A stretch of DNA of 64,000 nucleotides, taken from positions 1-64,000 of the forward strand of contig NZ_JAWQFO010000006.1 of the NCBI RefSeq assembly GCF_033436665.1, given 5' to 3'. The position numbers and the translations under genes were made by a program. Under the pieces are notes generated by a model that did not search any database, was not told the DNA's origin, and saw only the letters and a list, made by a program, of their open reading frames with translations. This document shows, piece after piece, positions 8,238 to 15,805 of the stretch; position 1 is the first letter of the stretch; each line of letters begins with the position of its first letter. The DNA comes from JAWQFO01 sp033436665. GTDB lineage: Bacteria; Pseudomonadota; Alphaproteobacteria; Rhodobacterales; Rhodobacteraceae.

Positions 8238-8905
8238 AGCTGCGGCATCCGGAAGTCCACGAGGATCGCCATCAGTTCTGCGGCGGTGCGCTCGCGATGG
8301 GCGCGGAAAGAGCGCCGCGCCGTTTCGACGTTTCCAGCCTTGATCTGCTCCAGGATGTCGCGGTGTTCCTCGGTCGACTGCACCGGCGGCTTGCGCAGCC
8401 GCAAGGTCACGATCCGGGCCCGATGCACCTGGTCGAACAGCCGCTTGACGAAGGCCTCGCGCCGCTTGTTGCCCGACAGTTCGAGCATGGTCTGGTGAAA
8501 CCGGTCGTCCGCGGCGGCCCAGTCGTCCAGGCTGCCGGCGTCGAGTGCCTGCTCCATGTCGCGCATCGCCTTTTCCAGGGGCCGAAGCTCCGCCGCAGGG
8601 CGACCGAGGGCGGCCAGGTCGGCGGCGGCATCGGGCTCGATCGAAATCAGCAGGCCGTAGATCTCGCGCATGTCCTCTGCAGAAATCGGCAGAACCCGTG
8701 CGCCGTGGCGGGGCTTCAACTCCACGAGGCCCTCGGCATCGAGGCGGATCAGGGCCTCGCGGATGGGTGTCCGGCTCATGCCGAGGCGCAACGCGATCTC
8801 GGGCTCGGTGGCCTGGAACCCCGGCGGCATGGCGTTCGTGCGAATCTCCGACTTGAGGCGGTCATAGGCCTCGTCCACACGGGACACCTTGCGCTTCACG
8901 TCCAT
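8234..8905 (-). CDS. GntR-family transcriptional regulator, FCD (FadR) type
   Basis: The N-terminal winged helix-turn-helix (about residues 10-70) contains PEIALRLGMSRTPIREALIRL, with the SRTPIREAL recognition-helix signature of GntR proteins. The C-terminal part is the all-helical FCD ligand domain with a metal-site pattern (DDRFHQTML, then EEHRDIL). At 223 residues it is normal length. It is the last gene of the leftward TRAP operon and converges on the sugar-acid operon. It probably represses both, acting at the paired motif at 4755 and 12713, with a sugar acid or catabolite as inducer. The ATG at 8905 has only a weak ribosome site. Confidence 0.85.
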   Translation of the reverse strand: MDVKRKVSRVDEAYDRLKSEIRTNAMPPGFQATEPEIALRLGMSRTPIREALIRLDAEGLVELKPRHGARVLPISAEDMREIYGLLISIEPDAAADLAALGRPAAELRPLEKAMRDMEQALDAGSLDDWAAADDRFHQTMLELSGNKRREAFVKRLFDQVHRARIVTLRLRKPPVQSTEEHRDILEQIKAGNVETARRSFRAHRERTAAELMAILVDFRMPQL

Positions 8906-8957
8906 CTTTGCTGCATCTGCCCCGCGCGAAACGGGGGCATCTCCTCCATCTGTCAGA

Positions 8958-9755
8958 TCAAAACAAGCGTTTCGCGGGACCATTGTCGAGCCGAAAGATG
9001 TGATCCGCATGGTCTGCCTGCGGGAACGCGTGCCGGACCAGAGGATCGTGGCCCGGCACCACAAGCTGCGGTGACGTGGCAAGGCGCTGGATGGTACTGA
9101 ACCCCTGTAACATGTGCTCGGCATCCACCACGATTGGAAAAAGCCGGTTCTCCAGAAAGTTCTCGTAGAAGTGCGCCGCGTCCGAGGCGAGACACAGCCA
9201 CCCCGCGGCACAGCGCACCCGGACGGCCTGAAGTCCCCGCGAATGGCCGCCGATCCGGTGCAGGCTGACACCTTCCGCGATCTCGGCATCCCCGTCGTGA
9301 AAAATCACCTGACCGCGATGCAGGCGACGCACCGCTTCGCAAATATGCTCGCCGGTATAGGGGTGTCGCAAGGCGTCGTGGCACATGCAGGGACCGGTGG
9401 CATAGGCCATCTCGGCTGCCTGCAGATGCAACGTGGCATTGGGAAACAGATGCAGCCCGCCGGCGTGGTCATAGTGCAGATGTGTCACGATGATCGAGGA
9501 GATCCGGTCCGGCGTGATCCCCAGAGGCGCAAGCGCCTCCGCCGGCTCCATCAGGATCGGGCGTCCGCGGGTCGCACCCTCCGCCCGGTCGTAGCCGGTG
9601 TCGACCAGGATCGTCTCGCCGCCCCGGCGCAGCACCCAGACGTAGTAGTCCATCGGATGCGGTGTGTCGTGAGATGCGTCGAACAGGAAGCTGTCGGCCC
9701 GTGTCCGTTCGTTGCGCTCGGCGTAGCGGACCGCGTAGACCTGCCAGTCTTCCAT
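8958..9755 (-). CDS. MBL-fold lactonase (N-acyl homoserine lactonase family)
   Basis: A metallo-beta-lactamase-fold hydrolase of 265 residues. The zinc motif THLHYDHAGG (HxHxDH) is at about residue 110, a further His lies in GGHSRGLQ, an Asp in ASDAAH and the last His in VVPGHDPLV, the complete binuclear set. The family includes AttM/AiiA-type quorum-quenching lactonases, but also lactonases for sugar and furan lactones. Being between a TRAP transporter and its GntR regulator, it more likely opens an imported sugar-acid lactone before oxidation. The ATG at 9755 is preceded by a strong AGGAGG site. Confidence 0.8.
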   Translation of the reverse strand: MEDWQVYAVRYAERNERTRADSFLFDASHDTPHPMDYYVWVLRRGGETILVDTGYDRAEGATRGRPILMEPAEALAPLGITPDRISSIIVTHLHYDHAGGLHLFPNATLHLQAAEMAYATGPCMCHDALRHPYTGEHICEAVRRLHRGQVIFHDGDAEIAEGVSLHRIGGHSRGLQAVRVRCAAGWLCLASDAAHFYENFLENRLFPIVVDAEHMLQGFSTIQRLATSPQLVVPGHDPLVRHAFPQADHADHIFRLDNGPAKRLF

Positions 9756-9787
9756 GTCGCCTCCTTTCCCGGCTCCCTCCCCCGACC

Positions 9788-11071
9788 CTAACGGAAGAGA
9801 TGCACCATCGTCATCGAGATTGCCGGAACATAGGTCACAAGCATGAGGGCCGCGATCGCCATGATATAGAGCGGCGCCATTGCCCGCGCGATGCTCAGCA
9901 CGCCGTCGCCGGAGATCCTGGAGGCCACGTAGAGCGTTGCCCCGACCGGAGGCGTGAAGAGGCCGACGGCCACATTGCAGGTCATGATAACGCCCAGGTG
10001 CACCGGATCGACGCCGAAGGTCTGCGCCGTCGGCAAGAACAGCGGCGCGGTCAGCAGAATCGCAGGCACCGGGTCCAGAACCAGGCCCAAGATCAGCAGC
10101 ACGATGTTGACCAGCAGCAAGAAAACCCAAGGCGATGAGCTGAAATCCTGCACGAAGGCGACGAGGATCTGTGGCATTTGTTCGAGCGTGATGAGCCATC
10201 CCAGCACGGTCGTCGCGCCGATCACGACCATCACGGTCGCCGAGATAACGAAGGCATCGACCATCAGGGCAGGCAGATCGCGGATGCGAAAGTCACGGTA
10301 GACGCCCATCGTGACGATCAGCCCGTAGACCACCGCCAGCGCTGCCGCCTCGGTGGGCGTCACCCAGCCCGAGAAGATGCCGCCGAGGATCAGGATCGGC
10401 ATGAAGAGCGCCGGGGCCGTCTGCACGAAGGAGCGCCACAACTCGGCGCGACTCACCGTCCGACCGCCCGGGTCGCATCCGGTGGATTTTCCCACCCAGT
10501 AACAGACCGCCATGAAAAACAGGCCGAACAGTAGACCCGGCACCATTCCGGCCAGGAACAACTCGGCCACGCTGACATTGCCGACAAAGCCGTAGATGAG
10601 CATCGGGATCGACGGCGGAATGATGATGCCGATGGTGCCGGCGGCAGCGACAAGGCCGGCGGCGAAGGGGCGCGCATAGCCCTGTTTGGCCATGTTCTTG
10701 ATCATCACCGAACCGATCGCGGCGCTGTCGGCAATGGCCGACCCCGAGATGCCCCCGAAGATCATGCTGGCGCCGACGACGACCATGCCGAGCCCGCCGG
10801 CCATGAACCCGAAGGCGTTGCGCGCAAACTCGATGATCCGCTCACCCACGCCGCCGCGGCTCATCAGCTCTCCGGCGACGATGAACAACGGAATGGCGAG
10901 AAAGTGGTTCGGCTCCACCCCGCCGATGAAATTGAGATAAAGCGCCTGCAGCGGGTAGCCGAGATCGAAGACGATAATCGGCAGGATCGAGGTCAGCAGA
11001 ATTGCCCAGACCAGCGGCACACCGATGAACACCGAGACGAGAAAGACGAAGACGACAAACAAAAGGATCAC
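9788..11071 (-). CDS. dctM: TRAP transporter large permease (DctM)
   Basis: The channel-forming subunit of a sodium-coupled tripartite transporter, 427 residues with about 12 membrane helices. Typical pieces are the helical start ILLFVVFVFLVSVFIGVPL, the loop GGISGSAIADSAAIG, and GTIGIIIPPSIPMLIYGF. It starts with GTG at 11071, overlapping the small permease gene by four bases. With DctP and DctQ it imports a carboxylate, here probably a C4 sugar acid judging from the surrounding genes. Confidence 0.9.
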   Translation of the reverse strand: MILLFVVFVFLVSVFIGVPLVWAILLTSILPIIVFDLGYPLQALYLNFIGGVEPNHFLAIPLFIVAGELMSRGGVGERIIEFARNAFGFMAGGLGMVVVGASMIFGGISGSAIADSAAIGSVMIKNMAKQGYARPFAAGLVAAAGTIGIIIPPSIPMLIYGFVGNVSVAELFLAGMVPGLLFGLFFMAVCYWVGKSTGCDPGGRTVSRAELWRSFVQTAPALFMPILILGGIFSGWVTPTEAAALAVVYGLIVTMGVYRDFRIRDLPALMVDAFVISATVMVVIGATTVLGWLITLEQMPQILVAFVQDFSSSPWVFLLLVNIVLLILGLVLDPVPAILLTAPLFLPTAQTFGVDPVHLGVIMTCNVAVGLFTPPVGATLYVASRISGDGVLSIARAMAPLYIMAIAALMLVTYVPAISMTMVHLFR

Positions 11072-11598
11072 GGTTGGGGGTCTCCACCGTCCGAGTGCGC
11101 GGGCCCCGCGATCCTGCGATCGCGCAGGCCGGTCCAGGTGTGAAAGAGCTGGAAAACCAGCGTCAGAGCCATGCCGACGGGCATCGAGGCGTAAAGCAGG
11201 CCGATCGGCCAGTAGAGCACCGTGGATTTCTGCGCCCAGGTGTGGGTCGAGATGTTCCAGCCCTGCCAGATAAGCGAGAGCAGGATCGCGATGACGATCA
11301 GATCGATCACGAACGAAACCCAGGGTGCCGCGGCGCGCGGGACAAGGCTATCGGCGATCTCGGTGACCCGCATGTGAACGCCGCGCGCGGTGGCGGCGGC
11401 GCAGCCGAGGAATGTCGTCCAGAGCAACAGGAACGCCGTCACCTCGAGTGACCACGCCAGGTCGAAGCCCGCGGCGCCGCGCAGGAAGGCATTGCCGAAG
11501 ACCAGCGCAACGATCGCAAGCCCGCCGAGGGCCAGCGCGAAGTCGATCAGCCGGCTGAGGATCGTCAGCGGCATGGGAAGCTCGCGGGTGGGGTTCAA
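11068..11598 (-). CDS. dctQ: TRAP transporter small permease (DctQ)
   Basis: The four-helix small membrane subunit that pairs with DctM, 176 residues. FLLLWTTFLGCAAATARGVHMRV is the well-conserved DctQ helix with the GxHxxV ending. The TTG at 11598 has a GGAG about 9 bases upstream and is my preferred start. An ATG at 11574 would remove eight residues. A strong hairpin separates it from dctP. Confidence 0.85.
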   Translation of the reverse strand: MNPTRELPMPLTILSRLIDFALALGGLAIVALVFGNAFLRGAAGFDLAWSLEVTAFLLLWTTFLGCAAATARGVHMRVTEIADSLVPRAAAPWVSFVIDLIVIAILLSLIWQGWNISTHTWAQKSTVLYWPIGLLYASMPVGMALTLVFQLFHTWTGLRDRRIAGPAHSDGGDPQP

Positions 11599-11616
11599 GA
11601 GAGACGCTCCGATCGC

Positions 11617-11646
11617 AAAAGCCCCGGGGCGGCGTCCGCCCCGGGG
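11617..11646 (-). terminator. Intercistronic hairpin between dctP and dctQ
   Basis: CCCCGGGGCGG (11622-11632) pairs with CCGCCCCGGGG (11636-11646) across a 3-base loop, and on the minus strand it is followed by TTTT. It looks like a leaky terminator or mRNA-stabilising stem just after the binding-protein gene, giving more DctP than permease. Confidence 0.65.
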
Positions 11647-11663
11647 GATGACTTGGCCGGTCT

Positions 11664-12674
11664 TCAGCTGCCCGGCATGGCCTCGCGGATCGCGGCGGCG
11701 TCGGACAGGATCTTGTCGACCGCCTCGGCGCCGTAGACCTCTTTCGCCTTGTCGTAAACCGGCGCTACGGCTTCGCGGAACGGGCCGATTTCGGGCACCG
11801 ATACGGTCGCTCCGGCGGCCTTCATCTCTTCGAGTTGCTGATCGACGGAGTTTTTCACCAGATCACGGCTGAAGGCGGCTGCCTCGTCGGCCGCGCGCTG
11901 CACCGCGTCCTTGTCCTCGTCCGAAAACTCCTGCCAGGTCGCCTCGGCCACGGTCAGCGGCAGCGGCGAATAGACGTGGCGGGTCAGCGTGATGTAGGGC
12001 GCCACCTCGAAGAAACGCAGCGAATTGATCGTGTCGACGGGGTTCTCCTGCCCGTTCACCGTGCCTTGCTGGATCGCCAGGTAGACGTCGGTGATCGGCA
12101 TCACGACGGTCTGGAAACCGATCTCCTCCATGGTCCAGCGGATCATATCGTTCGGGAACACCCGCATCTTCATGTTTTCCGCATCCGCCGGACCTTCCAG
12201 CGGCTCGTTGGTGGTGAAACTGCGGAACCCCGCCTCCCAGGTCGAAAGGACGCGGAAGCCCTTTTCGGGCAGCTTTTCGAACTCGCCCTGAAGCCATTCG
12301 GAGTTGTCATAGAGCTCCCAGCCCTGCTCGTAGGTGTCCACGAGAAACGGCATTGCCGTCAGGTTCAGGGACGGAAGGTGTGTCGCGTAGGATCCGGTGG
12401 CCGAGACGGTGAAGTCGATGCCGCCGAGTTGCAGCTGTTCTATGGCCTTGGGGTCGTTGGCAAGCTGGCCAGCGGGGAAAATGCGCACTTCGTACCGGCC
12501 TTCGGTATATTCGGAGACCTTTTCGGCAAACACTTCCGCCGCGGCCTGCCGCGATCCTCCGGGATTGTCGGTATGGCTGAAACGCAGGACCTCCTGCGCG
12601 GGCGCGGCTCCGGCAAACAACGCGGCAAAGGCAATCCCTGTCAGCAGGCGCTTGCCTAGGGTATCGAGTGTCAT
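11664..12674 (-). CDS. dctP: TRAP transporter substrate-binding protein (DctP)
   Basis: The periplasmic solute receptor of the TRAP system, 336 residues. It has a signal peptide of about 26 residues (GIAFAALFAGAAPAQ with cleavage after AQA-type Ala). The body is a typical DctP: LRFSHTDNPGGSRQ, FAEKVSEYTEGRYEVRIFP, and MKMRVFPND with the carboxylate-binding Arg, then NGQENPVDTI. It is the first gene of the leftward operon dctP-dctQ-dctM-lactonase-gntR. The ATG at 12674 has a GGGAGG site. The shared operator lies about 40 bases upstream. Confidence 0.9.
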   Translation of the reverse strand: MTLDTLGKRLLTGIAFAALFAGAAPAQEVLRFSHTDNPGGSRQAAAEVFAEKVSEYTEGRYEVRIFPAGQLANDPKAIEQLQLGGIDFTVSATGSYATHLPSLNLTAMPFLVDTYEQGWELYDNSEWLQGEFEKLPEKGFRVLSTWEAGFRSFTTNEPLEGPADAENMKMRVFPNDMIRWTMEEIGFQTVVMPITDVYLAIQQGTVNGQENPVDTINSLRFFEVAPYITLTRHVYSPLPLTVAEATWQEFSDEDKDAVQRAADEAAAFSRDLVKNSVDQQLEEMKAAGATVSVPEIGPFREAVAPVYDKAKEVYGAEAVDKILSDAAAIREAMPGS

Positions 12675-12712
12675 GGATAAACCTCCCAGTCTCAATCCAA
12701 TATTGTGTTTTA

Positions 12713-12729
12713 CAATGCATTCATTAATG
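12713..12729. promoter_or_regulatory. Putative GntR operator, copy 2
   Basis: The 17-mer CAATGCATTCATTAATG differs from the copy at 4755-4771 by one base. It sits in the 114-base gap between the divergent dctP and Gfo/Idh/MocA genes. On the minus strand it lies in the spacer after a consensus TTGACA (12739-12734), so a bound repressor would block dctP transcription. Confidence 0.6.
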
Positions 12730-12788
12730 TGTTTGTCAATCAAGTTGTGTTGGTGGTGCGGTCGGTGAACCGCGAAAGGGGTGGCAGG

Positions 12789-13808
12789 ATGCTCAAGGTC
12801 GCTTGTCTTGGCGCGGGATACTTCGCGCGGTTTCACCACGATGCCTGGTCTCGGATCGAAGCGGTCGACCTCGTTGCCGTGGCGGATGCGCAGATCGAAC
12901 GGGCCGCCGCCAGCGGCGCCCCGGCCTTCGCGTCGCTCGAGGCGCTGCTGGATGCCGTCGCGCCCGATATCCTCGATATCGTGACACCGCCGCCCAGCCA
13001 CGCTGCCGCCGTGGACCTCGCGCTCGAGGCCGGTGTCCCGCTGGTCATCTGCCAAAAGCCGTTCTGCACCTCGCCGGACGAGGCCGCTGCCGTCACGGCC
13101 CGTGCGGAAGCCCGCGGTGTGCGTCTCGTCATCCACGAGAACTTCCGGTTTCAGCCCTGGTACAGGCGGATGCGTGACGCGCTCGAAGCGGGCGACATCG
13201 GCGATCCCATGCAGATGACCTTCCGCCTCAGGACGGGTGATGGACAGGGCCCGCAAGCCTACCTCGACCGCCAGCCCTATTTCCAGAAAATGCCCCGGTT
13301 CCTGATCCGGGAAACCGGTGTGCACTGGATCGACACGTTCCGGTTCATGCTCGGTCCGCCCTCCTCGGTCATCGCCGACCTGCGGCAGCTCAACCCCGCG
13401 ATCGCAGGCGAGGACGCTGGCTATTTGCTCATGGAGCACGAAGGCGGACGCCGCGCGCTTTTCGATGGCAACCGCCTGCTCGACCATGCCGCCGAAAACC
13501 TGCGCCTGACCCTGGGTGAGGCACTGCTGGAAGGCACCGGCGGCGCCATGACTCTGACCGGCGATGGAGAGGTCCGGCTGCGCCGCTTCGGGACCGGAAC
13601 GGCGCGCACCATCCTGAAGGCGCAGGAATGGCCGGGGTTCGCTGGGGATTGCGTAATGGCCCTGAACCGACACGTCGTCGCTCACCTCATTGACGGCGCC
13701 CCGCTGGAGAACGAGGCGCGCGACTATGCCGTCGTGGCCCGGACCGAAGAGGCGGCCTACCGGTCTCATGAACTGGGGCGCCGGGAACGGATTGCCTCGG
13801 CCGACTGA
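12789..13808 (+). CDS. Gfo/Idh/MocA-family NAD(P)-dependent oxidoreductase
   Basis: A 339-residue sugar or sugar-acid dehydrogenase. The Rossmann start is VACLGAGYFARFHHDAW (GxGxxA-like), followed by DIVTPPPSHA and the family's Lys-Pro motif in the form ICQKPFCTS (usual EKP replaced by QKP). The substrate part has RETGVHWIDTFRFMLG, which holds the conserved His of this family. It is divergent from the TRAP operon and shares the operator region. It is a candidate for oxidising the imported sugar acid at C2 or C3, making the 3-oxo acid for OtnK. The ATG at 12789 follows a GGCAGG site. Confidence 0.8.
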   Translation: MLKVACLGAGYFARFHHDAWSRIEAVDLVAVADAQIERAAASGAPAFASLEALLDAVAPDILDIVTPPPSHAAAVDLALEAGVPLVICQKPFCTSPDEAAAVTARAEARGVRLVIHENFRFQPWYRRMRDALEAGDIGDPMQMTFRLRTGDGQGPQAYLDRQPYFQKMPRFLIRETGVHWIDTFRFMLGPPSSVIADLRQLNPAIAGEDAGYLLMEHEGGRRALFDGNRLLDHAAENLRLTLGEALLEGTGGAMTLTGDGEVRLRRFGTGTARTILKAQEWPGFAGDCVMALNRHVVAHLIDGAPLENEARDYAVVARTEEAAYRSHELGRRERIASAD

Positions 13809-13897
13809 CCTCCAAACGGAGCCAGGCAGACGGTACTCTCTTGAGCAGAATGAGACTCGGCGCGTTTTCGTGCAGCAAGCCACGCCTCAATCAGGAT

Positions 13898-14150
13898 CTA
13901 GAACCGAAGAACCATTTCCTTCACAGCGACTTCGCCCATCATCTCGCCTGCGAGCCATGAGCGGGCAGTGTCTCCGAAGATGCTCCGGCCGACCGCGAAA
14001 CCTTTGACTGTCTCCGCACTGGCCGCTCATTCGAGACTTGTTGCCAATTCTTCAAGTGGTGCATCGAGAACGAGGACACCACGATACCAACGATCATGCT
14101 TGCTGATGACGCTATCGATCCAGGCCCAAGACAAAACCGCTCATGAAAAA
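13898..14150 (-). pseudogene. Fragment of IolC-type C-terminal aldolase domain (DUF2090)
   Basis: On the minus strand a frame reads WYRGVLVLDAPLEELATSLE, then a TGA stop, then VKGFAVGRSIFGDTARSWLA and a short tail ending at TAG (13898-13900). This pattern is the end of the DUF2090 domain fused to 5-dehydro-2-deoxygluconokinase in many inositol-degrading alphaproteobacteria; VKGFAVGR is its phosphate-binding segment. The internal stop and the absence of the rest of the gene show a decayed remnant. No other inositol genes are nearby. Confidence 0.6.
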
Positions 14151-14264
14151 ATGCGCGGACTCCCTTCGGTCAAAGCTATCCGGGAGCGATCGGGACAGAT
14201 CCGTCGCTTTTGCAGATCAGGCGCGGGGACCGACATCGTCGTTGGCCGGCGGTGTGATGTGTCC

Positions 14265-15668
14265 CTAAGTTGAGTATCTTGTCGCCCCACGGCGGCGAAC
14301 ATCGACGGGCTGGTTCAGGATCATCGCATTGTGGGCGCGCTGGTCGCAGTTGGCGCGCGGGCAGATGCGGCAGTTGATGCCGACCTTCGTGACGCTTGCA
14401 TCAGACTTCCCGATGCCTTCGGCGTATCCGATTGCCTGCAGATGTTCGATGCTGCAGCCCATCGCAACGACCAACCGCTTGTCCTGCGTGTGCCGCGTGT
14501 ATCGCGGACGGTTCACGGTGCGGGAGAAAACGAAAAAGCGCCCGCCGTCGGGCATCTCCACGAGCTGGGGCATGATCGTGCCGGGGCTTCTGAACGAGGT
14601 GTGCAGATCAAGCCGAGGACAGGCACCACCATACTCGGCCAGTTGAAAGCCGGTCGAATTGAAGCGCTTGGTCACGTTCCCGGCCTTGTCGATCCTGAGG
14701 AAAAAGAACGGGACACCCTCTGCGCCTTCGCGCTGAAGTGTCGTGGCTCGGTGGCAGGCCTGCTCGAAGCTGACGCCAAAGCGCAGGGACAGATGCGCGA
14801 AATCGTATTTGCACTTCAGCGCCTCGGCCAGGAAGCCTTCGTAGGGCATCAGAACAGCGGCGGCGAAATAGTTTGCGAGCTCTACGCGGCATCGGTTCAG
14901 TCCTTGCGGATCGTCGGACTTCAACCGCGACAGGATGGACTGGATGACATCCCGCCGCTCGAGCAATCCGATGATATGAACGAGCTGGAAAACCCGATTG
15001 GGGTGGTCAAGTCCTTCCGAAAGTCGGACCTCGCGGCGGCCTTCGTCCAGTTCCCGGAGTGTCCCGGGCATGTCGGCGACCGGAACGACACGTGTCTTGA
15101 GGCCCAAATGTTCCTCGAGGCGCTGTTTCAGCGCAGCGTATTGGTCGTCATTCTCAACCCGCTGACCGTTCCAGAACTCCAGGGCCGCGGCTTCCAGTTC
15201 GGGGAAGTGGTTTTTGTTGTTGCGAAAGAAATCATGCACGACGGCCTCCGGGGACGCGCGCAGAATTGTCAGATCGCTTTCGCTTGCATTGCTCAGAACC
15301 AGCAGCTTTTCGGTCGCGGCACGGTAGGCGCCATGAAGCTGGAGAAAGTTTTGGGCAATGTCCGGTGCGTGAGACATCAGGGCGCGCAGTTGCGGGAGGT
15401 CGGGAGAATGCTCTGAGAACAAGGGATCCTGGAACGCAGCGCGCAGGCTTGTAAGCGTTGCGGCATCGTCCTCGTCGGCGATCTCTCTCCAGTCAACGCC
15501 ATAAGCGTCGAACAAACGAAGAAGCACGGCGACGGACACGCTGCGCTCGTTTTTTTCCAGCATGTTCACATAGGATGTGCTGATACCCAACGTGCGGGCC
15601 ATCTGGGCCTGCGTTTCATTGGCCTCGCTCCGAAGGCGCCTGAGTCGCGGTCCAATAAAAGTCTTCAT
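14265..15668 (-). CDS. XRE-family regulator of the ScfR type (short-chain fatty acyl regulator)
   Basis: A 467-residue regulator. An N-terminal XRE helix-turn-helix (about residues 5-60: RLRRLRSEANETQAQMAR, then ISTSYVNMLEKNER) is followed by an ImmA/IrrE-like peptidase-fold region (ELANYFAAAVLMPY) and a C-terminal cysteine-rich DUF2083 domain with INCRICPRANCDQR. This architecture is that of RamB, PrpC and MccR, which sense CoA thioesters and control the glyoxylate, methylcitrate and ethylmalonyl-CoA routes. It is divergent from the malyl-CoA operon, which it very likely controls. I prefer ATG 15668 to 15692 because the domain starts there. The family resemblance is strong; the ligand is inferred. 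Confidence 0.85.
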   Translation of the reverse strand: MKTFIGPRLRRLRSEANETQAQMARTLGISTSYVNMLEKNERSVSVAVLLRLFDAYGVDWREIADEDDAATLTSLRAAFQDPLFSEHSPDLPQLRALMSHAPDIAQNFLQLHGAYRAATEKLLVLSNASESDLTILRASPEAVVHDFFRNNKNHFPELEAAALEFWNGQRVENDDQYAALKQRLEEHLGLKTRVVPVADMPGTLRELDEGRREVRLSEGLDHPNRVFQLVHIIGLLERRDVIQSILSRLKSDDPQGLNRCRVELANYFAAAVLMPYEGFLAEALKCKYDFAHLSLRFGVSFEQACHRATTLQREGAEGVPFFFLRIDKAGNVTKRFNSTGFQLAEYGGACPRLDLHTSFRSPGTIMPQLVEMPDGGRFFVFSRTVNRPRYTRHTQDKRLVVAMGCSIEHLQAIGYAEGIGKSDASVTKVGINCRICPRANCDQRAHNAMILNQPVDVRRRGATRYST

Positions 15669-15687
15669 AGTTTTCAATACGCCAATT

Positions 15688-15732
15688 TTCACAACTTCAC
15701 AAGTTTATACGCATGTGAATATCCGCGTTCAC
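15688..15732. promoter_or_regulatory. Repeat-rich control region between ScfR gene and malyl-CoA operon
   Basis: A direct repeat TTCACAA occurs at 15688-15694 and 15696-15702. An inverted repeat GTGAAT (15715-15720) and GTTCAC (15727-15732) follows. All share the half-site TTCAC/GTGAA. The region lies just upstream of the regulator and about 75 bases before the operon start, so it is a likely ScfR binding region. Confidence 0.4.
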
Positions 15733-15805
15733 AGCAGAACCCGATTGCTTTTGCAGCATCGCCTCTCGCGGCCCTAATGAAAGGAGCGACAAGGAGGACA
15801 GCATC

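Noticed and set aside
12675..13883. Upstream extension of the dctP frame to 13883
   Set aside because: It would run antisense through the Gfo/Idh/MocA gene and put the signal peptide in mid-protein; ATG 12674 with a strong ribosome site is right.
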